Shown: positions 1-6,632 of the stretch, one piece after another
Position numbering within the stretch: position 1 is the first letter of the stretch
Layout: every line of letters starts with the position of its first letter
From: an uncultured Pseudomonadota bacterium
GTDB lineage: Bacteria > Pseudomonadota > Gammaproteobacteria > Burkholderiales > SG8-39
Length of the DNA stretch: 24,494 nucleotides
Direction: 5' to 3'
NCBI GenBank assembly: GCA_903909415.1
Contig: CAIVVS010000245.1
Span: 1 to 24,494 of the forward strand
Notes under the pieces: generated by a model
Databases searched by the model: none
Told to the model about the DNA's origin: nothing
Seen by the model: the letters and a program-made list of their open reading frames with translations, nothing else
Program-made: the position numbers and the translations under genes

Positions 1-46
1 CGCGGCGTCAAAGGATACGGCCCAGGTGGCCTGGGCCGCGGCGTCA
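1..46. repeat. Inverted and direct repeat upstream of the LysR gene
   Basis: A 9-bp inverted repeat (CGGCCCAGG at 18-26, CCTGGGCCG at 30-38, 3-nt loop) is flanked by two copies of CGCGGCGTCA at 1-10 and 37-46. It lies just upstream of a LysR gene, where such regulators often bind. The same bases could also be the beginning of a divergent gene lying off the left edge. There is no T-run, so a terminator is unlikely. The function is not established. Confidence 0.3.
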
Positions 47-72
47 TCGGATGTACGAGAAGGCCATCGCTG

Positions 73-1077
73 ATGGACCTGCGCCACCTCGAATACTTCG
101 TGCAGATCATCGAGCAGGGCAGCCTGCTCAAGGCGGCACGCGCGCTGGGCCTGGCGCAGCCGGCGCTGTCCAAGCGCGTGGCCAGCCTGGAGGCCGAACT
201 CGGCACGCGACTGCTGCACCGGACGGTGCAGGGCGTGCGTCCGACCGATGCCGGCGCGCAGTTGTACCGCCATGCCCAGGCCATCCTGCGGCAGGTGGAC
301 CGGCTGCGCGGCGAACTGGACCGCAGCGGCGAGCCGCTGGCCGGCACCGTGTCCATGGGCATGCTCACCAGCCTCTCGCCGCTGTTCGGCCCGGCCCTGC
401 TGGGCGAACTGCGCGCTCGGCATGCCGGCGTGCGCCTGCACGTGGTGGAGATGCTGTCCGAGGAATCCACACAGCGTGTGCGCCGCGGCGAACTGGACAT
501 GGCGCTGATCACCGGCGACGTCCCGGCGCGCGACCTGAACGCGCAGCTGCTGTTCGAGGAAGACCTGTTCTACGTGGCGCCATCGATGGCGCAGGGATCG
601 CGCGTGTCGCCGGGGACGGCGAAGCGCCGCGGCGCGGAGGAGGTGGTGCGCATGGCCGAGCTGGCGGGGGCGGCGGTGGTGCTGCCGCGCCAGGGCGGGG
701 TGCTGCGCGAACTGGTGCAGCGTCCCTTCGCCGCCGAGGGCATCGCCATCGACGTGGTGGCCGAGTTCGACTCGGTGCACACCATGGCGGCCACCGCCAT
801 CAACGGCGTGGCGGCGACCATCCTGCCGTGGAGCGTGCTCGGCAGCCTGCCGCGTGGCGTGCCGGAACGTGGCGGCGCGCTGTCGGTGCGGCGCATCGTC
901 GAGCCGTCCATCACCCGCAAGGTCTGGCTGGTCACCTCGCCGCAACTGCCGCCCGGTCCCGCGGCGCGCATGCTGATCGCGGTGCTGCCGCAGGTGGTGG
1001 CGCGCGTATTGGCCGGCAGCGCCCCGCGCACCCGCGGTGTCCGGATCGCGCCGGCGCCGAAGTCGCGCAAGGCCTGA
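73..1077 (+). CDS. LysR-type transcriptional regulator
   Basis: This is a 334-residue LysR-family DNA-binding regulator. The N-terminus shows the classic winged helix-turn-helix (about residues 2-60), with the helix containing QPALSKRVASLE followed by LGTRLLHRT. A LysR substrate-binding domain fills the rest, in which a small-molecule inducer normally binds. The length is slightly above the family's usual 290-320 residues because of a basic C-terminal tail ending SRKA. The ATG at 73 is chosen because the HTH begins at once (MDLRHLEYF) and GAGAAGG lies upstream as a ribosome site. LysR proteins usually control an adjacent, often divergent, operon. The left side is cut by the window edge. The right neighbour is the reductase at 1205, on the same strand 127 bp away. 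The effector is unknown. It resembles aromatic or nitrogen-metabolism LysR proteins only in a general way. Confidence 0.93.
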   Translation: MDLRHLEYFVQIIEQGSLLKAARALGLAQPALSKRVASLEAELGTRLLHRTVQGVRPTDAGAQLYRHAQAILRQVDRLRGELDRSGEPLAGTVSMGMLTSLSPLFGPALLGELRARHAGVRLHVVEMLSEESTQRVRRGELDMALITGDVPARDLNAQLLFEEDLFYVAPSMAQGSRVSPGTAKRRGAEEVVRMAELAGAAVVLPRQGGVLRELVQRPFAAEGIAIDVVAEFDSVHTMAATAINGVAATILPWSVLGSLPRGVPERGGALSVRRIVEPSITRKVWLVTSPQLPPGPAARMLIAVLPQVVARVLAGSAPRTRGVRIAPAPKSRKA

Positions 1078-1088
1078 CCGCCTCCGCT

Positions 1089-1108
1089 GCGCCGGCTATA
1101 ACCGGCGC
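1089..1108. repeat. Perfect 7-bp inverted repeat between the regulator and reductase genes
   Basis: GCGCCGG (1089-1095) and CCGGCGC (1102-1108) flank the AT-rich loop CTATAA. It lies 11 bp after the LysR stop codon. No T-run follows, so it may be a weak or Rho-assisted terminator, or an operator in front of the reductase gene. The sequence alone does not decide. Confidence 0.35.
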
Positions 1109-1204
1109 GAATGGCCCGCTGCTGGAAGTTGGCGTATCGGCATGGCTGGCCCTTTGCTAGACTCGCGGCCTTCGCTGGCACCTGCGCCGTCGCACCCAAC
1201 ATCC

Positions 1205-2212
1205 ATGAGCCTGAACCGCATCACCCTGGTATTCGAGGACGGCCGCTCGGTCGAGGTCGGCGCGCTGGCGCACGAGACGGTGTACTCGGCCGCGCTGCGC
1301 CAGAAGGTGCGCCTGGAGCACGACTGCCTGGAGGGCGCCTGCGCGAGCTGCAAGGCGCTGTGCACCAGCGGCGAGTACGCGCTGGGCGACGTCAGCGAGG
1401 ATGCGCTGTCGAAGGCGGAGGCCGCGCAGCGCCAGGTGCTCGCGTGCCAGATGCGCGCCACCAGCGACTGCGTGCTGGAGTTCGGCTACGACTCCGCGCT
1501 GGCGCTGGGCAAGCAGGCGCCGGTGGAACGCGCGGCCGCGCTGGTGTCGGCCGAACGCGTGTCCTCCACGGTGGTGCGGCTGGAGCTGGCGTTGCAGGGC
1601 CCGGTGCCCGCCTTCCTCGCCGGCCAGTACGTGCACCTGTCGGTGCCGGGCACGGATGTGCGGCGCAGCTACTCGTTCGCCAATCCGCCGGGTGAAGGCG
1701 CGCGCATGCTGTTCTACGTGAAGCAGCTTGCCTCGGGTGCGATGAGCGACTACGTGGGGCGCGCGGCGCCGGGCGATGCCTTCACGCTCACCGGGCCGTA
1801 CGGGCGCTTCTACCTGCGCGCGCCGCAGCGGCCCATCCTGATGGTGGCAGGCGGCACCGGCCTCGCGCCCATGCTGTCCATGCTGGAGCAGCTGGCCGCG
1901 CAGGGGTGCACCCAGCCCATCCACCTGCTGTATGGCGTGGCCGAGCCGCAGGAGTACTTCGGCGCGGCGCAGCTGGACGGGCTCGCGGCGCGGGGGCTGT
2001 CCCTGTCTGTGGAGCGGATCTCGGTCGCCGACGACGGCGGCAAGCCGTCAGGACACGTCACCAGCCTGCTGCGCGCCGGGCTGGTGCACGCTGGCGAGGT
2101 GGATGCCTACTTGTGCGGCCCGCCGCCCATGGTCGAGGCAGCGACCGGGTGGCTGCTGGGCGCGGGCGTGCCGCAGGCGCGCATCCACGCCGAGAAGTTC
2201 CTCCCGTCGTAA
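1205..2212 (+). CDS. BenC-like 2Fe-2S/FAD/NAD(P)H oxidoreductase (oxygenase reductase component)
   Basis: A 335-residue electron-transfer protein with the domain order of benzoate/toluate dioxygenase reductases (BenC/XylZ). It has an N-terminal plant-type ferredoxin (Cys41, Cys46, Cys49, Cys81 as C-x4-C-x2-C...C), a central FAD-binding barrel with RSYSFAN at 154-160, and a C-terminal NAD domain with GGTGLAP at 216-222 and CGPPPM at 304-309. It should take electrons from NAD(P)H through FAD to the 2Fe-2S cluster and on to an oxygenase. The ATG at 1205 is chosen because the ferredoxin domain begins there; the frame stays open upstream but reads as non-protein-like sequence across the intergenic hairpin. 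No Rieske or BenAB-type oxygenase lies in the window. The only oxygenase-like partner here is the PaaA-like protein at 17444-18265, so its partner is unresolved. Confidence 0.88.
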   Translation: MSLNRITLVFEDGRSVEVGALAHETVYSAALRQKVRLEHDCLEGACASCKALCTSGEYALGDVSEDALSKAEAAQRQVLACQMRATSDCVLEFGYDSALALGKQAPVERAAALVSAERVSSTVVRLELALQGPVPAFLAGQYVHLSVPGTDVRRSYSFANPPGEGARMLFYVKQLASGAMSDYVGRAAPGDAFTLTGPYGRFYLRAPQRPILMVAGGTGLAPMLSMLEQLAAQGCTQPIHLLYGVAEPQEYFGAAQLDGLAARGLSLSVERISVADDGGKPSGHVTSLLRAGLVHAGEVDAYLCGPPPMVEAATGWLLGAGVPQARIHAEKFLPS

Positions 2213-2219
2213 ACGCCGC

Positions 2220-2239
2220 GCGGCCCCGGGTGGGGCCGC
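2220..2239. terminator. GC-rich hairpin between converging genes
   Basis: An 8-bp perfect stem GCGGCCCC (2220-2227) / GGGGCCGC (2232-2239) with loop GGGT sits 7 bp after the reductase stop and 42 bp past the coxG stop. The convergent arrangement suggests a two-way terminator. It has no T-run on either side, so intrinsic termination would be weak. A second stem (CCCCC 2249-2253 / GGGGG 2260-2264) and three copies of GGATGC (2254-2275) follow. Confidence 0.5.
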
Positions 2240-2281
2240 AACGGGTTGCCCCCGGATGCGGGGGATGCGGGATGCCGGGGG

Positions 2282-2893
2282 CTAGGAGATGTACTTCGCC
2301 GGTCCCATCAGCGCGTGGATCACCACCATCGCGGCGATGATGCCGCCCACCAGCCAGAGCGGGTTGAACGGCGCCGCGCCGGTGGCCTCGATCGGGGCCG
2401 CGCTGGCGGAAGCGGCGGCGGGCGCAGCCGCCGTCGCGGGCGCCTCGGCGGCCTTGGGTGCGATCACCGCGTTGAACTTGGCGAAGAAATCGTCGGCCTG
2501 CTTCTTGGCCACGCCGTCGATCAGGCGCGAGCCGATCTGGGCCAGCTTGCCGCCCACGTTGGCCTTGGCGGTGTAGGTCATCTTGGTGCCGGCGCCGTCG
2601 GCTTCCAGCTTCACCGTGGCGCTGCCCTTGGCGAAGCCGGCCGCGCCGCCCGAGCCCTCGAACGCGATCGCGTAGGACTCCGGCGCGACGATGTCGGAGA
2701 TCGCCATCTTGCCGGCGAACTTGGCCTTCACCGGGCCGACGGCGGCGGTCATCGCCACCTTGTACTCGTTCTCGCCGGTTTTCTCGATGGTCTCGCAGCC
2801 GGTGATGCACTGCTTGAGCACCTCGGGATCGTTCAGTCCGCGCCAGACTTCGGCCTGCGGGGCTGCGATGCGTTGTTCGCCGGTCATTTCCAT
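2282..2893 (-). CDS. coxG: CoxG-family protein (SRPBCC fold, C-terminal membrane anchor)
   Basis: A 203-residue CoxG homologue. Residues 1-145 match the family's ligand-binding helix-grip fold: the start MEMTGEQRIAAP, a GCETIEKTGENEY stretch, and a KAKFAGKMAI strand. A flexible Ala/Pro linker follows (about 146-174), then one hydrophobic segment (about 178-196) that would anchor the protein in the inner membrane. CoxG proteins are linked to membrane recruitment or quinone delivery for aerobic CO dehydrogenase-type molybdenum enzymes. The gene is not with the other cox genes of this window (18424-24494) but about 16 kb away, next to a hydrolase operon. GGAG lies about 7 nt before the ATG. It could serve that cox enzyme or another Mo-hydroxylase outside the window. 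Confidence 0.87.
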   Translation of the reverse strand: MEMTGEQRIAAPQAEVWRGLNDPEVLKQCITGCETIEKTGENEYKVAMTAAVGPVKAKFAGKMAISDIVAPESYAIAFEGSGGAAGFAKGSATVKLEADGAGTKMTYTAKANVGGKLAQIGSRLIDGVAKKQADDFFAKFNAVIAPKAAEAPATAAAPAAASASAAPIEATGAAPFNPLWLVGGIIAAMVVIHALMGPAKYIS

Positions 2894-2931
2894 GTGCGTC
2901 TCCAGGGGGCTGCGTGGCTCGTGAATCCGCC

Positions 2932-2937
2932 ATTTTA
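2932..2937 (-). promoter_or_regulatory. Candidate -10 box for coxG
   Basis: On the minus strand TAAAAT (5/6 to the sigma-70 -10 consensus) lies 38 bp upstream of the coxG ATG. No convincing -35 is seen at 16-18 bp. It sits in the 172-bp gap between coxG and the M20 gene, which otherwise shows no ORF or terminator that I can support. If real, coxG is transcribed separately from the upstream hydrolase genes. Confidence 0.35.
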
Positions 2938-3065
2938 CCCCCTGCGCGGCGAACTACCCTGCTCGCCTCGGACAGCGACCGGCTCTCCAGCGCGACGTGC
3001 TTGTCGCGGGTGGCGGCGCGCAGGGCTCCTGCCGCGAACGCCCGGGCGCGGCCGCGGGATCGCGC

Positions 3066-4226
3066 CTAGGCGCCGAGCAGTTCCCGCACCAGCCCGCGCT
3101 GGATGGCGCAGGCCTGCTCCAGCTGGGCCAGCGGCAGGCATTCATTGGCCGCGTGGCCCTGCGCGCCGTCGCCCGGGCCGAAGCAGACGATGTCGATGTC
3201 GATGCCGGTGTCGCTGAAATGCCGGCCGTCGCTCGCGCCCGGGGCCTCGATGAAGCCGATGGTGTTGCCGCAGGCCGCCTGCGCCGCCGCGCCGAAGGCC
3301 TTCACCAGGGCGCCATCGGCGCGGGCGCGGAATCCGTTGGTGCCGGCCAGGCGCTTGAGCGACCAACTGCCCGCCGGTTCGCCTGCGGCGGCCAGCAGCC
3401 GTTCGACTTCCGCCATCGCGGCCTCCACCGTCTCGCCGCTGGGCAGCAGGCGCCGGTCCAGCGTGGCGACGCAGTGCTCCGGCACGGCATTGGTGTTCTC
3501 GCCGCCGCGGATGGTGCCGATGTTCGCGGTGGAGCGGTGCAGGGCGCCCAGTCCCTGTTCGGTGCGGCTCGCGAGCGCCGCTCCCAAGCCGCGTTCCAGT
3601 GCGGCCAGCAGCCGCGTCATGCGAGAAATCGCGTTGTCGCCCAGGTGGGGCGCGGCGGCATGCGCCGAGCGGCCGTGCGCGGTGATCTCCAGCCACATCA
3701 CGCCGCGTTCCTCGGTGACCAGCTGGTTGCCGGTGGGCGCGCCCACCACCAGCATGTCGGGGACGAGCACGCCGGACTCGCGCAGGTAGAGCGCCCCGTC
3801 CGGGCCCAGCGTCTCCTCGTCGCCGACGAAGCTGAACACCACTTCGCCGCGTAGTTGGGGCTTTTCACGCGCGAGCTGCAGCGCGAGCCACAGCTGGCTG
3901 GCGGCCGAGCCCTTGCAATTGGCTGCGCCCAGGCCGTGCACGACCTCGCCGCGCTGTTCGGCCTTGTACGGATCCGTGTTCCATCCCGGTCCGGGCGCGA
4001 CGGTATCGATGTGCGCGTTGAACGCGAGGCAGGGTTTGCCGCTACCCAGCCTCGCCACCGCGTTGGCCGCGCCGTCGCGGCGCGAGGGCGTGGTGACCTG
4101 CAGCCCGGCTTCCCCGAGCAGTTCGGCGATGCGCGCCACGATGGCGCGCGTGTCGCCCGGCGGCGTCGGCGACGGGCAGGCGATCAGTTGGGCGAGCAGG
4201 TCCCCTGCGTTGACGCTGGCAATCAT
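3066..4226 (-). CDS. M20-family metallohydrolase/deacylase homologue with altered metal ligands
   Basis: A 386-residue member of the M20 family (ArgE/DapE/carbamoylase type), which hydrolyses N-acyl or N-carbamoyl amino acids using two metals. Visible landmarks are His72 and Asp74 in NAHIDT, the catalytic acid pair in GDEE (Glu137/138), the lid-domain GRSAHA (His189), and the C-terminal metal His358 in GHAANE. Two usual ligands are different. The bridging Asp position reads Asn103 (GAANCKGS instead of the usual D-x-K-G), and the usual Glu of an EPT-type motif is Ala163 (GAPTGN). Start: the ATG at 4226 overlaps the stop of the upstream amidohydrolase gene (ATGA), so the two are translationally coupled. 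It is probably a soluble cytoplasmic enzyme. Either the active site has been rearranged or it is a variant subfamily. The substrate is unknown. Confidence 0.86.
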   Translation of the reverse strand: MIASVNAGDLLAQLIACPSPTPPGDTRAIVARIAELLGEAGLQVTTPSRRDGAANAVARLGSGKPCLAFNAHIDTVAPGPGWNTDPYKAEQRGEVVHGLGAANCKGSAASQLWLALQLAREKPQLRGEVVFSFVGDEETLGPDGALYLRESGVLVPDMLVVGAPTGNQLVTEERGVMWLEITAHGRSAHAAAPHLGDNAISRMTRLLAALERGLGAALASRTEQGLGALHRSTANIGTIRGGENTNAVPEHCVATLDRRLLPSGETVEAAMAEVERLLAAAGEPAGSWSLKRLAGTNGFRARADGALVKAFGAAAQAACGNTIGFIEAPGASDGRHFSDTGIDIDIVCFGPGDGAQGHAANECLPLAQLEQACAIQRGLVRELLGA

Positions 4227-5641
4227 GCAGGCGTCTTGATGATCGCGCGGGTCCAGCGGTCGGTGTTGCGCGGCTTGGGCGCGGGCATGCGCTGCACCGT
4301 CTTGACCGACTGGCCCCAGCCGGACACGCCGTCCACCATCTTGCGGTCGCGCATCACGAAGCGGCCGCGCACCAGGGTGTGCATAGGCAGGCCCTGCACC
4401 GCGCGCCCGTGCCAGGGGGAGATCTTGGCGAGCGACTGCAGCGCGCCCTGGTCGATGGACGCGCGCGCCTTCAGGTCGACGATGGCGATGTCGGCATCGG
4501 CGCCGGGGGCGATCACGCCCTTGGTGCCGTACAGGCCCCAGGCGCGCGCCGGGTTGGCCGAGCTCCAGCGCACGTAGTCGGAGATGCCCATGCGCCCGGC
4601 ATTGACCTCGGTGAGCATGATCGGCATCTGCGTCTCCACGCCGGGGAAGCCGCAGTCGCAGTCCCAGATGCGCTTGCGGGTCTTTTCTTCCGGCGTGTGC
4701 GGCGCGTGGTCGGTGGCGATCATGTCCACCACGCCCTCGGCCAGCGCGTCCCACAGCGGCTGGTTGTGGCGCGCCTCGCGCACTGGCGGGTTCACGCGCA
4801 GGATGCCGGCCAGGCGGCTCATGTCGGCGGTGTTCAGCAGCAGGTACTGCGGGCAGGTCTCGGCGGTGACGTCCACGCCGCGGCGCTTGCCCTCGCGCAG
4901 CTGGTAGAGCGCGTCGGCCGAGCTGAAGTGCGCGATGTGCAGGCGCGCGCCGGTCCATTCGGCGAACAGGATGGCGCGCCCGACCGCCTCGATCTCGCAC
5001 AGCTCCGGCCGCGCGGCCAGGTGCGCATGCTGGTCGATGCGCCCGGCGGCTTCCATCTTCTCCTGGCGCCGCGCCATGATGGACGCGTTCTCCGCGTGCA
5101 CCGTGCAGCGCAGGCCGAGCTCGGCCAGGGTCTCGAAGCCCTCGAGGATGGCGCCGTCCGAGGGCGCCGGCAGGTCGCCGAAGGTGTTGCCCATGAAGCA
5201 CTTGAAGCTGGTGACCCCGGCCTCGGCCAGCTGCGGCAGGATGGCCACCGACTCTTCGGACAGCAGGCCGTAGATGCCGTAGTCCACGCAGGCGGACCTG
5301 GCCGACTGCTGCTTGAGGCGCAGCGCCTCGATGGTGCCGGTGGTCGGGTTGGTGTTCGGCATCTCGAACACCGTGGTCACGCCGCCCATGGCCGCGGCCG
5401 CGGTGCCGGTGGCCCAGTTCTCCTTGTGCACGTAGCCCGGATCGCGGAAGTGCACGTGGCTGTCGATCGCGCCTGGCAGCAGGTGCAGGCCCTCGGCGCG
5501 GAAGGTTTCCTTCGCCGGCGGCATCCCCGACGGGTCGCCCACCATCACCACCTTGCCGCCCTCGATCGCGACCGAGGCTTCGATGCTGCCGCTCTCGGAG
5601 ACCACGTGGCCGCCGTGTATGACCAGGTCAATCTTGCCCAT
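4223..5641 (-). CDS. Allantoinase/dihydroorotase-like cyclic amidohydrolase
   Basis: A 472-residue amidohydrolase-superfamily enzyme that should open a cyclic amide or imide ring. All binuclear-metal residues expected for the allantoinase/hydantoinase/dihydroorotase group are visible: His62 and His64 in HVHFRDPG, the carbamylatable Lys147 in SFKCFMG, His182 in TVHAEN, His238 in HIAHFS and Asp311 in ATDHAPH. The length and spacing fit allantoinase or type I dihydroorotase. The ATG at 5641 follows an AGGAAA ribosome site. The 3' end overlaps the M20 gene by 4 bp, and an SDR gene ends 60 bp upstream. That pairing resembles ring-opening plus amide-hydrolase pairs (for example hydantoinase/carbamoylase), and no pyrimidine or purine genes are nearby. 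The true substrate is therefore likely a different cyclic amide. Confidence 0.88.
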   Translation of the reverse strand: MGKIDLVIHGGHVVSESGSIEASVAIEGGKVVMVGDPSGMPPAKETFRAEGLHLLPGAIDSHVHFRDPGYVHKENWATGTAAAAMGGVTTVFEMPNTNPTTGTIEALRLKQQSARSACVDYGIYGLLSEESVAILPQLAEAGVTSFKCFMGNTFGDLPAPSDGAILEGFETLAELGLRCTVHAENASIMARRQEKMEAAGRIDQHAHLAARPELCEIEAVGRAILFAEWTGARLHIAHFSSADALYQLREGKRRGVDVTAETCPQYLLLNTADMSRLAGILRVNPPVREARHNQPLWDALAEGVVDMIATDHAPHTPEEKTRKRIWDCDCGFPGVETQMPIMLTEVNAGRMGISDYVRWSSANPARAWGLYGTKGVIAPGADADIAIVDLKARASIDQGALQSLAKISPWHGRAVQGLPMHTLVRGRFVMRDRKMVDGVSGWGQSVKTVQRMPAPKPRNTDRWTRAIIKTPA

Positions 5642-5701
5642 GTGGCTGTTTTTCCTGAAGTTGTTCGTATGTTCCGAAGGTGTCGGAGGTGCCGCAGGCG
5701 C

Positions 5702-6496
5702 TCAGAGCATCGCCCAGCCGCCGTCCACCGGCAGGTCCACGCCGGTGATCTGGCGCGACACGTCGCTGGCCATGAACAGGCAGGCGCTGGCCACGTCCTC
5801 GTCGGTGGACACGCGCCGCAGCGCGTAGTCCGCGGCGTGGCGCGTCATCGCTTCCTCGAGGCTGATGTTCAGCTTCTTCGCCATGTCGGCGCACACCTTC
5901 TCGCGGAAGCGCGGGCCGTCCACCATGCCCGGCGCGACGTTGTTCACGTTGATGTTGTGCGGGCCGGCCTCGAGCGCGAAGCTCTTGGTGATGCCGCGCA
6001 GGCCCCACTTGGACGCGGAGTAGGCCATGCGCCCGGCGCGCCCGCGCATGCCGAAGGTGCCGCCCACGTTCACGACCTTGCCGTACTTCTGCGCGATCAT
6101 GGTCGGCAGCACCGCGTGCATGGAATTGAAGCAGCCGGTCATGTTCAGCCGGATGATGTCGTCGAACTCTTCCTCGGTGGTCTCCCAGCCGGTCTTGCCG
6201 ATCGGTCCCGAGCCGCCGGCGACGTTCACCAGGATGTCGATGCGCCCGCCGTGCGCGGCCTTCGCCGCCGCGGCCAGCGCCTCGGTGTCGGCGGACTTCG
6301 TCAGGTCGCACTTGGCCACGATGGCGGCCACGCCCAGCGCGCGGCACTCGGCGGCAACCGGTTCGATCGCGGCGGTGTCGCGGCCGGCGAGCACCAGCTT
6401 CACGCCTTCGCGCGCGAAGGCCAGCGAGATCGCGCGGCCCATGCCCTTGGCCGGGCCGGTGATGATCGCGACTTTGTCTTTCAGGTGGAGGTCCAT
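5702..6496 (-). CDS. Short-chain dehydrogenase/reductase (SDR)
   Basis: A 264-residue classical SDR with a Rossmann fold. The cofactor motif TGPAKGMG is at 13-20, NVAGG at about 91-95, the catalytic Tyr159 and Lys163 sit in YSASK, and the C-terminal ITGVDLPVDGGW is typical of the family. The usual catalytic Ser, 13 residues before the Tyr, is Gly146, with Thr147 next to it. Either the Thr serves or activity is altered. The ATG at 6496 is chosen because the Rossmann strand begins within ten residues; the frame extends further upstream without protein-like sequence. It is the first gene of a minus-strand set with the amidohydrolase (60 bp downstream) and the M20 hydrolase. It probably oxidises or reduces an alcohol/ketone of the same substrate. 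The substrate is not predictable. Confidence 0.9.
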   Translation of the reverse strand: MDLHLKDKVAIITGPAKGMGRAISLAFAREGVKLVLAGRDTAAIEPVAAECRALGVAAIVAKCDLTKSADTEALAAAAKAAHGGRIDILVNVAGGSGPIGKTGWETTEEEFDDIIRLNMTGCFNSMHAVLPTMIAQKYGKVVNVGGTFGMRGRAGRMAYSASKWGLRGITKSFALEAGPHNINVNNVAPGMVDGPRFREKVCADMAKKLNISLEEAMTRHAADYALRRVSTDEDVASACLFMASDVSRQITGVDLPVDGGWAML

Positions 6497-6529
6497 CGGG
6501 GATCCGCAGGGTGGCGTGGGGAAGGCGGG

Positions 6530-6535
6530 AATGTA
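6530..6535 (-). promoter_or_regulatory. Candidate -10 box for the SDR/amidohydrolase/M20 genes
   Basis: On the minus strand TACATT, within GCTACATT, lies 33 bp upstream of the SDR ATG in the 136-bp divergent gap. The same eight bases (GCTACATT) form the proposed -10 region of the oxygenase operon at 18310-18317. No clear -35 is present here, so confidence is low. Confidence 0.3.
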
Positions 6536-6570
6536 GCAAGAAAACCCCGCGCCCTGCATCCGGCGGGGGC

Positions 6571-6592
6571 GGGCGCCGGGTGCGGGCGCCGG
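6571..6592. repeat. Tandem direct repeat in the divergent promoter region
   Basis: GGGCGCCGG occurs at 6571-6579 and again at 6584-6592, 13 bp apart start to start. Each copy contains the palindrome GGCGCC, so the pair can also fold on itself. It sits directly upstream of the Bug gene's candidate -10. It could be a regulator site or just GC-rich drift. Confidence 0.3.
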
Positions 6593-6598
6593 CGGCGC

Positions 6599-6604
6599 TA
6601 TCAT
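6599..6604 (+). promoter_or_regulatory. Candidate -10 box for the Bug receptor gene
   Basis: TATCAT (5/6 to the -10 consensus) lies 28 bp before the chosen ATG at 6633. The region 17 bp upstream (CCGGGT) does not resemble a -35, so this promoter would need an activator or be weak. Confidence 0.35.
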
Positions 6605-6632
6605 CGCCGCTGTCCAACACACGGTGGCAGCC

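Noticed and set aside
1..50. A divergent gene starting at the left edge
   Set aside because: The minus strand can be read as coding, but only about 15 codons are visible and no convincing start or ribosome site is present.
1037..1204. An upstream start for the BenC-like reductase
   Set aside because: The 56 extra residues cover the LysR end and the intergenic hairpin and do not resemble the ferredoxin family, which begins at 1205.
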